DNA from: Wolbachia endosymbiont of Oedothorax gibbosus
Lineage (GTDB): Bacteria; Pseudomonadota; Alphaproteobacteria; Rickettsiales; Anaplasmataceae
Reading direction: 5' to 3'
NCBI RefSeq assembly: GCF_936270435.1
Contig: NZ_OW370567.1
Location: forward strand, 1,437,973 to 1,501,972
Length of the DNA stretch: 64,000 nucleotides
In this document: piece by piece, positions 29,813 through 39,265 of the stretch
How positions within the stretch are numbered: the stretch's first letter is position 1
How the letters are laid out: the number at the start of each line of letters is the position of its first letter
Notes under the pieces: generated by a model
The model's input: only the letters and a program-made list of their open reading frames with translations
Database searches by the model: none
What the model was told of the DNA's origin: nothing
Made by a program: the position numbers and the translations under genes

Positions 29813-30190
29813 GTGTGGTCTGATCTACTAGCTAGTCTTCTCAAGCTCTGTGAAAGCTTTAAAATAGAGATAGAGCAACTAAAAGCAGAGATAAAGAGGT
29901 TAGAGATAGAAAACGAAAATTTTAGATCTGAGAATAAGGCGCTAAGAATTGAAAATGCTGAATTGAAAGAAAGACTAGGTCTGAATTCACAAAATTCATC
30001 GATACCGAGCTCAAAAGAGTTATACAAGCTAAAGAAGAAAAAGAAAAAAAGTGACAGGAAAATAGGGGCACAGATTGGGCATGAAGGAAGTTTTCGCGCC
30101 AAAATGGATGCAGATGAGGTGATAAAAGTAAAGTTGTCATCTACTTGCGAGTGCGGAGGAGAGATTGCAATATGTGGAAAACCTTACATT
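29813..30190 (+). pseudogene. IS66 transposase (TnpC-like), N-terminal fragment
   Basis: A coiled coil (about residues 15-50) is followed by LKERLGLNSQNSSIPSS, a lysine-rich linker and the CECGGEI zinc-finger start of IS66 transposases. It is cut by the IS5-type insertion at 30191. Confidence 0.8.
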
Positions 30191-31068
30191 AGACTTCTTT
30201 CAAAATTCATATAAGGAGCTCAAAGTTATGAATAGCAGCAATTAAATTAAATCTTAAAGCAAAACGTTTTCGTCTGTTTCGATACCTATCCGAGATGATT
30301 TTAAACCTCTTCAATTACGTTTTCAACTATCACCCTTTGGCTAGAAAGAGTCCTATTCTCCGATTTTTTGTCTTTTGGTAAAGGAAACTTTTTTGATCTT
30401 CTATGGGGAAGTTGAACATTTTTATGAAATTTGTGCATACCCCTATAACTAGCATCTGCTAAAACTTTAGTGGTCGATAACATGCGAACTTTTGACTCTT
30501 TAAAAACTCTAAAGTCGTGTTGTTTACCGTTAGCAAAGGAAGTACATATAACTTTTTTGCTTTTTTTTGCTATAACGACTTGTGTCTTTACCGTATGCTT
30601 CTTTTTCTTTCCTGAATAAAATCTTTTCTGCTTTTTTTTGGCCTTTCTACTGGTCCATCTATTACCAAAATTTCATATTCTACATTACCATTTAATAGCT
30701 CTTTTTTTCCTGGTAATGCAAAATCTGATTAATGTGCCTTCTACCCATCTTATTATTTTAAAACAGTTACTTTCACTCATGCCATAACTTTGTCCGATAT
30801 GAAAATATGTCCGATATTCGCGGAGATACTCTAATACCATTAGGAGCATGTTTTCCTCACTTAGCTCTTCCTCCTCTAGCTTTCTTCTTTTTATTTGCTT
30901 TCCTTAGAATTTCCACTATCTTATCAAACGTTGCTCTTTTTAGCCCTGTTAATCTGCGAAATTTCTCATCTTCTAACTCTTTTGCTGTTTTGTATTTCAT
31001 CTATCTCCTTCACACTAAATTACCATTGTATATCTTCTTTGGCTTTATGCTAGTTTCGAAAGAGGTCT
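30191..31068 (-). mobile_element. IS5-type element (DDE_Tnp_4), degraded
   Basis: 878 bp with imperfect ends AGACTTCTTTCAAAATTC and AGACCTCTTTCGAAACTAG (reverse complement of right), flanked by ATT (30188-30190 and 31069-31071). The transposase frame on the minus strand has several stops. Confidence 0.75.
30301..31000 (-). pseudogene. IS5-type DDE_Tnp_4 transposase pseudogene
   Basis: The start (KTAKELEDEKFRRLTGLKRATF) is readable near 31000. The end (VLADASYRGMHKFH, then IVENVIEEV) is readable at 30301-30483. Between them there are frameshifts and stops. Same broad family as the gene at 57840 but a different element. Confidence 0.75.
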
Positions 31069-31071
31069 ATT

Positions 31072-31498
31072 GAAGTTAAAGTTCTGGTTAAGAAATGTTG
31101 CTGCTGAGTTGTTTGCACTGAAAAAAGCTCTGTTAAAAAATGAGATAGATGTTTTTAGATTTGCCAGATGTGCCAGAAAATTGCGAAAACGTACAAGGTA
31201 TTACTTGAAGGAGATATTTTACCTACCTGAAGCAATAGGAGCTTCTCGAGTTGCCAAAAATATTTTGAAATCTGAAAGAATGATGTGGAATTTTTTGAAT
31301 GATTCAGAAAACATTCCATTGACACGCTGAACAACAGATACGACACTATGTCATTTACCGTAAAAACTCATATTTTACACAATCACAGCGAGGAAACACA
31401 TTCCTCGAACGGATAATTTCATTATACTTAACATGGAAACAAAGGGGCTTTCCAAAATCTCCTATCTATTGTTTCTTAAACCACTCTGCTGAACGGAT
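31072..31498 (+). pseudogene. IS66 transposase, C-terminal fragment
   Basis: The frame 31070-31330 (FWLRNVAAELFALKKALLK; ILKSERMMWNFLND) stops, but a shift restores AEQQIRHYVIYRKNSYFTQ, the conserved C-terminal IS66 block ending in a hydrophobic stretch. One frameshift plus the upstream deletion make it non-functional. Confidence 0.8.
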
Positions 31499-31504
31499 AC
31501 AAAC

Positions 31505-31591
31505 CTACTTAAAGCAGGTGTATCAATTTATATCATCTCTCAAACTACAGGTCTTACGGTTGACGAAATTGAAAACTTCATTTTAGTTTGA
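31505..31591 (+). pseudogene. Rpn-family nuclease C-terminal remnant
   Basis: About 28 residues (LLKAGVSIYIISQTTGLTVD...) match the typical tail of Rpn-type PD-(D/E)XK recombination-promoting nucleases, which are common in Wolbachia. Nothing of the nuclease core remains; the IS66 end lies directly upstream. Recognised from memory of the motif only. Confidence 0.55.
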
Positions 31592-31602
31592 GTTTACAAA
31601 GT

Positions 31603-32031
31603 TTAAAACGGTTTCACAACAGCCATAATAACTATGATTATTATCAATACTGTAACTGCCTCATTTAAAACGCGAAAATAAATATGTGACTTCTTATTCG
31701 AACCCATTACAAAATTTTTCCTATGCATTGCAAGTAGCCCATGAATAGCAAACATAAAGAGTAATGCTAGTGCTTTTACATGGAACCATCCTTCACGATA
31801 TGCTTCCCTAATAACCATTAATGTGATTCCAAGACCAAGTGAGAAAAGCATTGCAGGGTTTATGATATATCTAAGTAGCCTCTTTTCCATTGTTTGAAGC
31901 AAGCTATCATTTTCCGATCCCGGTTTTACAGTTGCGTGGTAGACATAAAGCCTGGGTAAATAAAGCATACCTGCCATCCACATGATAACAGAGATAACGT
32001 GAAAAGCCTCAAGCCAGTGGTAATAGTTCAT
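31603..32031 (-). CDS. hemJ: Protoporphyrinogen oxidase HemJ
   Basis: 142 residues from the ATG at 32031 (a TTG two codons earlier is possible). Four membrane helices with the conserved histidine in YHWLEAFHVISVIMW and the M-x-Y-L-P-R segment MLYLPRLYVYH. HemJ oxidises protoporphyrinogen IX in haem synthesis at the inner membrane. Divergent from pdhA (55 bp between). Confidence 0.9.
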   Translation of the reverse strand: MNYYHWLEAFHVISVIMWMAGMLYLPRLYVYHATVKPGSENDSLLQTMEKRLLRYIINPAMLFSLGLGITLMVIREAYREGWFHVKALALLFMFAIHGLLAMHRKNFVMGSNKKSHIYFRVLNEAVTVLIIIIVIMAVVKPF

Positions 32032-32086
32032 TAGCAAAAATTTAAAATTCCTGGTATTGTGTTAGTTTAATGAAAAAGAAATCGAT

Positions 32087-33067
32087 ATGAAAGCAGAAAA
32101 TTTCACTAAAGAACAGATAATTGGATTCTACAGGAAAATGCTACTCATACGCAGATTTGAAGAAAAAGCAGGACAATTATATGGAATGGGATTAATAGGC
32201 GGATTCTGTCACCTATCAATAGGGCAAGAAGCAGTTGCAGTTGGAACTCAAGCTGCATCAAAATTAGGTGACGCTTTTATCACAAGTTATAGAGACCATG
32301 GCTTAATGCTCGCATGTGATTCTGATCCAAATGTTGTAATGGCAGAGCTTACCGGCAAAGAAACTGGATGCTCGAAAGGCAAAGGTGGTTCTATGCATGT
32401 ATTTGACGTTGAAAAAAAATTCTTCGGCGGACATGGAATAGTAGGAGCGCAAGTTCCAATTGGCACAGGAATAGCATTTGCTAATAAATATAAGAAAAGA
32501 GATAACGTGGTATTCACGTATTTTGGTGACGGTGCTGCAAATCAAGGACAAGTATATGAATCATTTAATATGGCATCTTTATGGAAATTACCTGTGGTTT
32601 ACATCATAGAAAATAACGAATATGCAATGGGAACCTCCGTGCAAAGATCAACTTTAGTAACAGAGTTATACAAAAGAGGAGAAAGTTTTGGTATTTCTGG
32701 AAAACAAGTTGATGGAATGGATTTTTTCTCTGTTTATGCGGCTACAGGCGAAGCAGCGGAACACACACGCAGCGGAAAAGGGCCTATCCTGCTTGAAATG
32801 AAGACATATCGATATCGCGGCCATTCGATGTCAGATCCTGCTACTTATCGCTTAAAAGAAGAAGTTGAAGATATGAAGCAAAATCATGACCCTATAAGCA
32901 CTTTAAAGAAATACATGATAGATAACAAAATTGCTTCAGAAGAAGAATGCAAAGTAATTGATAAGGAAATACGTGACTTAGTGAAAAAATCAGAGGATTT
33001 TGCCAAAAATAGTAAAGAACCAAGCATTGATGAGCTGTATACTGATGTTTATAAATTTGTGCTGTAA
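32087..33067 (+). CDS. pdhA: Pyruvate dehydrogenase E1 component, alpha subunit
   Basis: 326 residues. The thiamine-diphosphate motif GDGAANQGQVYESFN...IENN (about 147-177), the phosphorylation-loop-like segment YRYRGHSMSDPATYR (about 243) and the N-terminal RRFEEKAGQLY are all present. It decarboxylates pyruvate with the beta subunit, which is not in this window. Its stop codon overlaps the first bases of the inverted repeat of the downstream IS481-like element. Confidence 0.95.
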   Translation: MKAENFTKEQIIGFYRKMLLIRRFEEKAGQLYGMGLIGGFCHLSIGQEAVAVGTQAASKLGDAFITSYRDHGLMLACDSDPNVVMAELTGKETGCSKGKGGSMHVFDVEKKFFGGHGIVGAQVPIGTGIAFANKYKKRDNVVFTYFGDGAANQGQVYESFNMASLWKLPVVYIIENNEYAMGTSVQRSTLVTELYKRGESFGISGKQVDGMDFFSVYAATGEAAEHTRSGKGPILLEMKTYRYRGHSMSDPATYRLKEEVEDMKQNHDPISTLKKYMIDNKIASEEECKVIDKEIRDLVKKSEDFAKNSKEPSIDELYTDVYKFVL

Positions 33068-34204
33068 TAGTTTAGACTTGATCTGACAGGCAAACAAAGT
33101 AAGATAAAAATATGAACAAATTTTAAAGGAGTGTCAGGCAACACAAGAAAAAATACTAAAACCAAAGTTGGGATTGCTAGAACTTGCAAAGCAATTAGGA
33201 AATGTATCACAGGCGTGTAAGGTAATGGGATATTCAAGGGATACATTTTACCGCTTCAAAGAACTGTATGAAACAGGAGGAGAAGAGCGAAAAGCAAGCC
33301 ATTATATGCAAATAGAGTATCGGAGGATATAGAAAAAGCAGTAATTGAAATAGCAATAGAATTTCCAGCATATGGACAAGAAAGAGCAGCAAACGAAGAG
33401 AGGAATTCTCATCTCTGCAAGTGGAATAAGATCAGTGTGGCAAAGAAACAATCTTGAAAATTTCAAAAAGAGGTTAAAGGCATTAGAAGCAAAAGTAGCT
33501 CAGCATTTTAACAGAAGAGCAGATAACAGCTCTAGAGAAGGCTAAGGAAGAAAAAGAGGCCCATGGAGAAATTGAAACAGAGCATCCAGGATACTTGGGT
33601 AGCCAAGACAGTTATTATGTGGGTAATATCAAAGGTATTGGAAGAATTTACCAGCAAACCTTTGTTGATACCTATTCTAGAGTTGCTTTTGCTAAGCTTT
33701 ACACAGAAAGGACTGCTATCACAGGTGCAGATCTTCTTAATGATAGGGTAATACCGTTTTTTGATGAACAGAAAGTATCATTACTACGCGTTTTGACGGA
33801 TCGTGGTACAGAGTATTGTGGCAGACCGGAAAATCACGCTTACCAGCTGTATTTGGGGGTAGAAAATATTGATCATTCTCGAACCAAAGCTCGTTCTCCA
33901 CAGACTAATGGCATATGTGAAAGGTTCCACAGAACTATGCAAGATCAATATTATCTTTAGAAAGAAAATTTACACCTCTTTGGCAGAACTTCAGTTAGAT
34001 GTAGACCATTGGGTGCATTCTTACAATAGATCTAGACCGCATTCAGGTAAATATTGCTATCCTATGCAAACCTTTTTTGATAGTATGCATATTGCTTATC
34101 AGAAAAATATTGATAGCATTAAACAGGATGCTGATTTTGGTTTTGACTTTGTCAATTCTTCTGTCAGTTAATTCACGCCTGTCAGATCAAGTCTAAACTA
34201 TTAC
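33064..34204 (+). mobile_element. IS481-like element with 28-bp inverted repeats
   Basis: 33064-33091 is the exact reverse complement of 34177-34204 (core TTTAGACTTGATCTGACAGG). The interior encodes a broken integrase-type transposase. The outermost bases may be target or element; the first lie in the pdhA stop codon. Confidence 0.8.
33130..34171 (+). pseudogene. IS481-like (rve) transposase pseudogene
   Basis: N-terminal helix-turn-helix (LAKQLGNVSQACKVMGYSRD), then a broken middle, then the integrase core: VDTYSRVAFAKLYTE, VLTDRGTEYCG and RSPQTNGICERFHRT. These supply D, D and E. Frameshifts near 33330, 33420-33600 and 33955 separate the pieces (33595-33960 and 33869-34171 are the longest). 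Confidence 0.85.
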
Positions 34205-34246
34205 ATCTAATGTATGCTCTTAAGTTGACGCCATTGCCTGAACAGA
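34205..34246 (-). repeat. Detached IS4 end
   Basis: ATGTATGCTCTTAAGTTGACGCCATTG followed by CCTGAACAG repeats the left end of the IS4 element at 22612 in reverse complement. No transposase is attached. It abuts the antiporter stop codon. Confidence 0.75.
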
Positions 34247-34250
34247 TACG

Positions 34251-35969
34251 TCATTCATCTTTATCACTACCAAGGTCTTTTAACATACTATAATTGCCTT
34301 TTCTAAATCTACTTTTTAAAGACGTAATTCCACTTTCGCTAATACCACTGAGGCTCAGTGCAGCTCCACCTAACTGCAATCCTATCTCAGATGTTTCAGG
34401 AATAATTTTACTAGCTCCTAGATCTCTATAAACCTCCACATTACTCAGATCTGGTAAGCGTATTACAATATTTACATGCGGAAAATTTGCGGCAACTAAA
34501 GAAACAATTTTTTTTATAGTAACTTCATTCTTTATTGAAATAACGAGAGCTTGAGCTCTTTCTATTCCTACCGATTTTAAAATTTCACATCTTGTAACAT
34601 CTCCAAGATATATAGGAAAACTATCACTTTTTCCTTCTTTGACTATTTTTGATTGAATATCTACAACAACGTAACTTAAATGCTCTGCAGTAAGCATTTT
34701 TGTTACCATATATCCCACTCTACCAAATCCAGCAACTATTACATGGTTATAAAGATCTTGTGTATCTGTTTCAACAGCTTCATCATCTAATATTGTTTTC
34801 TCAGTGCTAAATGAGTTTGCTATCCAATCTCCAAGCCCTGATAAAAGAGGAGTGAAAGCCATGGTTACTGTAGTTACCATCATAAGCACTTGAGCGATTT
34901 CACTTGGTAGCACATTTAGCTCATCTGCTAAGCGAAATAAAATAAACGCAAATTCACCGCCTTGTGAAAGCAGTAACCCAGCTTGTATAGCAGGTGCACT
35001 CTTAAACCCAAAAAATCTACACAATATATATATGATAGATGTTTTTAAAACGATAAGGATAATCGATAATAAAGTAATTAGTGGTAACTTATTGAGTAAA
35101 AGTTCGGTATTGATAGACATACCAACAGTCATGAAAAATAAGCCAAGAAACAAATCTTTAAATGGCAATACTGCGTGTTCTACTGAGTGTCTATATTCTG
35201 TTTCTGCAACTAACAATCCAGCAACAAATGCACCTAACGCCAACGATAAATGAAATTGCTCAGTAATAAATGCTGCTCCTAATACTATTAAAAGCGTTGT
35301 TGATATAAAGATCTCATTACTTTCCATTTTAGCAATAACCGAAAATAAAGGTCTAAGCAATAATCTACCAGTTATAAATATCAGCACTAATGCAATAGCT
35401 GCTTGCACCAATGAACCTGCCAATGAGCTTATCAGGCTGTGCTCAGAATTACCAGCAAGTAAAGGTACCAATACTATTAATGGTACCACTGCAAAATCTT
35501 GCATTAATAGTACTGCTATTGACAACCTACCAACCTGAGTTGCTTGAGAACCTTTTTCTTGCAGAACCTGCAACACTATTGCTGTTGAGGATAGCGCAAG
35601 CCCACCACCAATAACTGTTGCTATATTCGTATTCACTCCGAAAGCAAGAGCGATGCACCATATTGCTACCATGGTAACTATAACTTGAAGAGAACCGAAC
35701 CCAAATACATGAATACGCATAGCGATCAGGCGTTCAAATGTCAATTCAAGGCCTATAATGAATAATAGGAAAACTACACCAAATTCTGCAAGATTATCCA
35801 TTGCTTCAGCTGAGTGTATCAGATTAAATCCATGAGAACCAATAACTGCACCTGCAACGAAGTAACCGAGCACTGGACTAATATTCATTTTCCAGAACGC
35901 TATGACTATAAACACAGCAGCAGAAAGTAAAATTATAATATCAAACAAATGCTGAGAGCCACTGTGCAT
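34251..35969 (-). CDS. CPA2-family cation:proton antiporter with TrkA-N domain (KefB/KefC type)
   Basis: 572 residues. About 12 membrane helices of the Na+/H+ exchanger fold occupy residues 1-380, followed by a TrkA-N/Rossmann nucleotide-binding domain starting HVIVAGFGRVGYMV (about 413). This is the KefB/KefC architecture, potassium or cation efflux in exchange for protons, gated by NAD(H) or glutathione conjugates in studied members. A KefF/KefG partner is not seen. The next gene upstream is 5 bp away on the same strand, so they form a pair. Confidence 0.88.
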   Translation of the reverse strand: MHSGSQHLFDIIILLSAAVFIVIAFWKMNISPVLGYFVAGAVIGSHGFNLIHSAEAMDNLAEFGVVFLLFIIGLELTFERLIAMRIHVFGFGSLQVIVTMVAIWCIALAFGVNTNIATVIGGGLALSSTAIVLQVLQEKGSQATQVGRLSIAVLLMQDFAVVPLIVLVPLLAGNSEHSLISSLAGSLVQAAIALVLIFITGRLLLRPLFSVIAKMESNEIFISTTLLIVLGAAFITEQFHLSLALGAFVAGLLVAETEYRHSVEHAVLPFKDLFLGLFFMTVGMSINTELLLNKLPLITLLSIILIVLKTSIIYILCRFFGFKSAPAIQAGLLLSQGGEFAFILFRLADELNVLPSEIAQVLMMVTTVTMAFTPLLSGLGDWIANSFSTEKTILDDEAVETDTQDLYNHVIVAGFGRVGYMVTKMLTAEHLSYVVVDIQSKIVKEGKSDSFPIYLGDVTRCEILKSVGIERAQALVISIKNEVTIKKIVSLVAANFPHVNIVIRLPDLSNVEVYRDLGASKIIPETSEIGLQLGGAALSLSGISESGITSLKSRFRKGNYSMLKDLGSDKDE

Positions 35970-35974
35970 GATAT

Positions 35975-36547
35975 TTAACCTGTAGAATTAGACCATTTAA
36001 TTGAGCAGCCAATACTTGATTTTTGGTCAGTTGGAGAATTACCAGTTTCTGCAATAAATTTCATAGCTTGAAATAAGTCACTACTTCCTACTTCATAGCT
36101 TTGAACCTTTTCTTTTTTTGTGTCGTTAAAACGTCCACGATAGCAAAGGTTTAAATTGGAATTAAAGCCAAAAAAGTCAGGAGTGCAAACAGCCCCGTAT
36201 TCTTTAGCTATTTTCTGTGTACTATCAATTAAATATGGAAATGTAAACTTATTTTCCTTGGCAAAATTAATCATATTTTCAAAGGAATCTTCCGGATATT
36301 CATTTACATCATTTGGCATTATTGCAACGGTGTTTACCTGATAATCTTTTCTCAATTGATCAACATCGCTTACCAGATTGCTAATAATTGACTGAACGTA
36401 AGGACAGTGATTGCATATAAATATTACAATAAGACCATTTTTTCCACAACAGTCACTTAATGTATAGTATTTATTGTCTACTCCCAAAAGATTAAAATCT
36501 TTTGCAGTAAAACTAAAATCGACTTCAGGAGTATTCAGAGCAACCAT
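35975..36547 (-). CDS. Thioredoxin-like/peroxiredoxin-like protein (AhpC/TSA-like)
   Basis: 190 residues, thioredoxin fold. The redox site is C-N-H-C in IFICNHCPYVQS (about 49-52), the PRX-like motif of a thioredoxin-family group that differs from classical AhpC. A further CGK and a late cysteine could take part. No signal peptide is evident, so probably cytoplasmic. Paired with the antiporter gene downstream; divergent from tmk. Confidence 0.8.
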   Translation of the reverse strand: MVALNTPEVDFSFTAKDFNLLGVDNKYYTLSDCCGKNGLIVIFICNHCPYVQSIISNLVSDVDQLRKDYQVNTVAIMPNDVNEYPEDSFENMINFAKENKFTFPYLIDSTQKIAKEYGAVCTPDFFGFNSNLNLCYRGRFNDTKKEKVQSYEVGSSDLFQAMKFIAETGNSPTDQKSSIGCSIKWSNSTG

Positions 36548-36655
36548 AGAATATTATTATACCATATATAATTTACGGTCTTGTTATTTAAATGTCAAAC
36601 GGTTTCTATGTATACTGTTTGCATATTCTTTTTTAATATTATAATTATAAAACTT

Positions 36656-37246
36656 ATGTTCATAACTTTCGAAGGAATAGACGGCTCTGGTAAAACAACA
36701 CAATCTAAGCTACTTGCAAATCATTTTAAGCAAATTCGCGGTGAAAATAGCGTAGTATTGACTCGAGAACCAGGCGGCACTGATTTTGCAGAAAAGATAA
36801 GAGGAGTGTTGTTAACGAATAATATTGATCCTATTTCTGAACTCTTGCTGCTTATCTCGATGAGGCACGAACATATGAAAAAATTAATATTACCAGCTCT
36901 TGCAGAAGGAAAAATAGTGATTTGTGATCGGTTTATTGATTCAACTATTGCATACCAAGGATATGGGTTTGGAGTTGATTTAGAGCTAATAGAAGATTTG
37001 CACAGGTTGGCTGGAGTTAGATATCCAGATATTACATTTATTCTAGATATTGATGTTAAAGTTGGGCTCAGCAGAGCAAAAGATAGAAATAAATATGAAG
37101 AAATGGATGTTAATTTTTATAATAAGGTCAGAAAAGGATTTCAGGAAATAGCCATAAAAGAGCCCGATAGGTGCCATGTTATCACTGAAATTGAAACAAA
37201 AAATGATAATCAAGTACACAATGAAATTATTAGACTTCTTACATAA
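36656..37246 (+). CDS. tmk: Thymidylate kinase
   Basis: 196 residues from the ATG at 36656, which places the P-loop FEGIDGSGKTT at the usual residue 4-14. An in-frame ATG 25 codons upstream adds only a hydrophobic leader. Other motifs: TREPGGT, the DR(F/Y) base-binding segment VICDRFIDSTIAYQGYG. It converts dTMP to dTDP. Confidence 0.95.
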   Translation: MFITFEGIDGSGKTTQSKLLANHFKQIRGENSVVLTREPGGTDFAEKIRGVLLTNNIDPISELLLLISMRHEHMKKLILPALAEGKIVICDRFIDSTIAYQGYGFGVDLELIEDLHRLAGVRYPDITFILDIDVKVGLSRAKDRNKYEEMDVNFYNKVRKGFQEIAIKEPDRCHVITEIETKNDNQVHNEIIRLLT

Positions 37247-37340
37247 CCCAAACTAAAAGGCAATTATTTTTGGCGTTTTTTGTAACAGCTGATAATTGTG
37301 ATTTAAGTCCTTCACACTCCGTTCCTGTCGTCCCATTCTT

Positions 37341-37556
37341 CTGTCATCCGAGTAGCCCCTTCTCCTGTCATCCGAGTAGCCCCTTCTTCTGTCATCCGAG
37401 TAGCCCCTTCTTCTGTCATCCGAGTAGCCCCTTCTCCTGTCATCCGAGTAGCCCCTTCTCCTGTCATCCGAGTAGCCCCTTCTCCTGTCATCCGAGTAGC
37501 CCCTTCTCCTGTCATCCGAGTAGCCCCTTCTCCTGTCATCCCAATGCTTCCTTCTC
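37341..37556. repeat. 24-bp tandem repeat (VNTR), eight exact-length units plus one degenerate
   Basis: The unit CTGTCATCCGAGTAGCCCCT followed by TCTC or TCTT repeats with a strict 24-bp period from 37341 to 37532, then a diverged unit at 37533. Because 24 is a multiple of 3, several frames on both strands stay open through it; I do not believe any are genes. Confidence 0.95.
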
Positions 37557-37692
37557 CTGTCATCCCAGTGCCCAGACACTGGGATCCAGGAAAGTTTGCT
37601 TGTAAGCAAGCAAACTAGCACAGAAAGTGGTTACAACATTTTCGATGAGATTATATGGAAAACTGGATCCCAGTGTCACGCACTGGGATGAC
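37557..37692. repeat. Palindromic intergenic repeat, inverted relative to 20461-20554
   Basis: CATCCCAGTGCCCAGACACTGGGATCC forms a hairpin, followed by sequence matching the other copy in reverse orientation and a second CTGGATCCCAGTG arm. The VNTR unit start (CTGTCATCC) matches the start of this element, so the tandem array probably grew from it. Confidence 0.75.
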
Positions 37693-37724
37693 AAAAAAAG
37701 GAGCGCTGGAATGACACCCTCTTA

Positions 37725-38705
37725 ACCCCAGTTATGGATTAACCAACGAAGTAAAGCTGAGAAATACAGGGCTTTTTCGATTGCATTGAATAAGAAATGA
37801 GGGTAGAAAAAATATGTACCAAGAAATTTACTGTGGATCTATGCCGAGTGTGCTCAAGTTCAAATTTGTTTTTTAGGCAGCCAAAAACCGTTTCAACAAT
37901 CGATCTTTTCCCTAGTAAAATCTTCTCTTTCAGCGAAATCAGTGCATTTTTCATACCTTTTTTCACTTTAGTGACGAGTTTTAGACCTCTATCGAATAGT
38001 TTCTCAAAGAGCTCTTTCTTTATATAGCCCTTATCTCCAAACAAAAGTCCAGTTAGTTTTTTGGTTAGAGTTGGTACAGGTTTTCTGTCATCGACGTTAC
38101 CTCTGGTTAGCGTAACACCTTGAATTTCACCTATTTCATTGATTACTACATGTAATTTAAAACCAAAAAACCAGCCGTAAGTATTCTTTCCTAACTCTGC
38201 TAATCCTTTGAAAACCTTATTTCTTGAGATTCTTTTTCGATGGCATACTGCTATTGAAGTAGAATCTATGTAGGAAATCCCGGTCATTTTTGCTTGTTCA
38301 CAAAACCATTGCAAAAGTAATGCTAAATACCACAAAACTCGCGGCTTTAAGGCAATAAATCTGTGATATGAAGGCAGCTTTGAAAACTCTGATCTATAGA
38401 ATAACTGAAGATAACAAAGATAAAAAGCCTTGAAGTTTTTACATGGTGATTTATGGTATAATAGGATTATGGTTAGAATTTCTGAGTGCGCTATTTCTGG
38501 TACTCTGGTTGGTTTTTTGCCGTTTGATAAGAACCTATTTGCAAAATTATCATCTACCGCACGACAAAAATCCTCGACGCAACAGTACAGTTCTGTAATA
38601 TCTTTCTTCATGGGTAACCTCTTATTATTACTAAAATACTCGAGTTTACCCTGTTTCCCTCTTCTTAGTTATACTTTTATCTATTTTCTAATCCATAACT
38701 GAGGT
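37725..38705 (-). mobile_element. IS982-family insertion sequence, copy 3
   Basis: 981 bp, same inverted repeats as copy 1. Flanked by TCTTA (37720-37724 and 38706-38710). Confidence 0.94.
37739..38611 (-). CDS. IS982-family transposase, copy 3
   Basis: 290 residues, identical in translation to copies 1, 2, 4 and 5; intact. Located between tmk and ftsH. Confidence 0.93.
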   Translation of the reverse strand: MKKDITELYCCVEDFCRAVDDNFANRFLSNGKKPTRVPEIAHSEILTIILLYHKSPCKNFKAFYLCYLQLFYRSEFSKLPSYHRFIALKPRVLWYLALLLQWFCEQAKMTGISYIDSTSIAVCHRKRISRNKVFKGLAELGKNTYGWFFGFKLHVVINEIGEIQGVTLTRGNVDDRKPVPTLTKKLTGLLFGDKGYIKKELFEKLFDRGLKLVTKVKKGMKNALISLKEKILLGKRSIVETVFGCLKNKFELEHTRHRSTVNFLVHIFSTLISYSMQSKKPCISQLYFVG

Positions 38706-38744
38706 TCTTAGTAGAGATCGCTTTTGTAATTGCAACATTCGTGC

Positions 38745-39195
38745 AATCTTTAGCCATAAATATTTAAGAAATTTACCAAATAAAAAAAAAGGCAAAAGAA
38801 GCCCTGGTCATCGTCTATTTTCAGTATTGGCGTTTTTTTAAGTCTTAAACACTGCAATTTAGCTGCTTTTAAATGCAACTCACCTTAGTTTAAATGTTTA
38901 AGAAATTTACTAAGCAGAAAAAAAGGCAAAAGATATCCCGTGTTAGCTAGTTGTCACTCTCTAATCCTGCAAATCGGCGTACTATACTGTCTTAAACAGC
39001 GCGTTTCAGCTTGAAAACCCAGAAATGTTGTGAAGACATAAGGTGCACATAGTGCAAAAAATTAAAAATAAGACGCCAATCACGTAATACTGTTGTCGTT
39101 TAATCTGCACAGATTGAAGATAACTGAATATCTTCAGTCTCATGATAAGGGGGCTGGCGGAGTTTGTCAAGGAATTTTAGCTACGTTTCTGTGAG
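38745..39195 (-). repeat. Dispersed intergenic repeat, copy B
   Basis: Reverse-orientation copy of the element at 18991 and 49302. It contains both TAAGAAATTTAC(C/T) modules, the GGTGCACATAGTGCAAAAAA palindrome and the CATGATAAGGGGG block. Like copy C it was followed (before IS982 copy 3 split it) by a GTGTCATTCCAGCGCTCC segment, so repeat and palindromic element travel together. Confidence 0.82.
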
Positions 39196-39265
39196 TCAGA
39201 TAGCTACCTGATGACGCCATTGCTGCAACTAAAAACTTTCATTTAGCAGTTAAACAAGGCCAAAT

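Larger units (their letters stand above)
29741..31500 (+). mobile_element. IS66-family element, internally deleted and interrupted
   Basis: Left end GTATCCGTTCAGCGGAG and right end CTCTGCTGAACGGATAC form the inverted repeat. An IS5-type element (30191-31068) is inserted inside. What remains of IS66 is about 880 bp, so much of the catalytic core is missing. Confidence 0.75.

Noticed and set aside
37341..37556. Possible CRISPR array.
   Set aside because: Units are directly adjacent at 24 bp with no variable spacers and no cas genes nearby; it is a tandem repeat.
37253..37621. Open frames of 83-122 residues on both strands across the tandem repeat (repetitive Arg/Asp- or Pro/Ser-rich translations).
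   Set aside because: The 24-bp unit is divisible by three, so frames remain open by construction on both strands; no start context or independent evidence of a gene.
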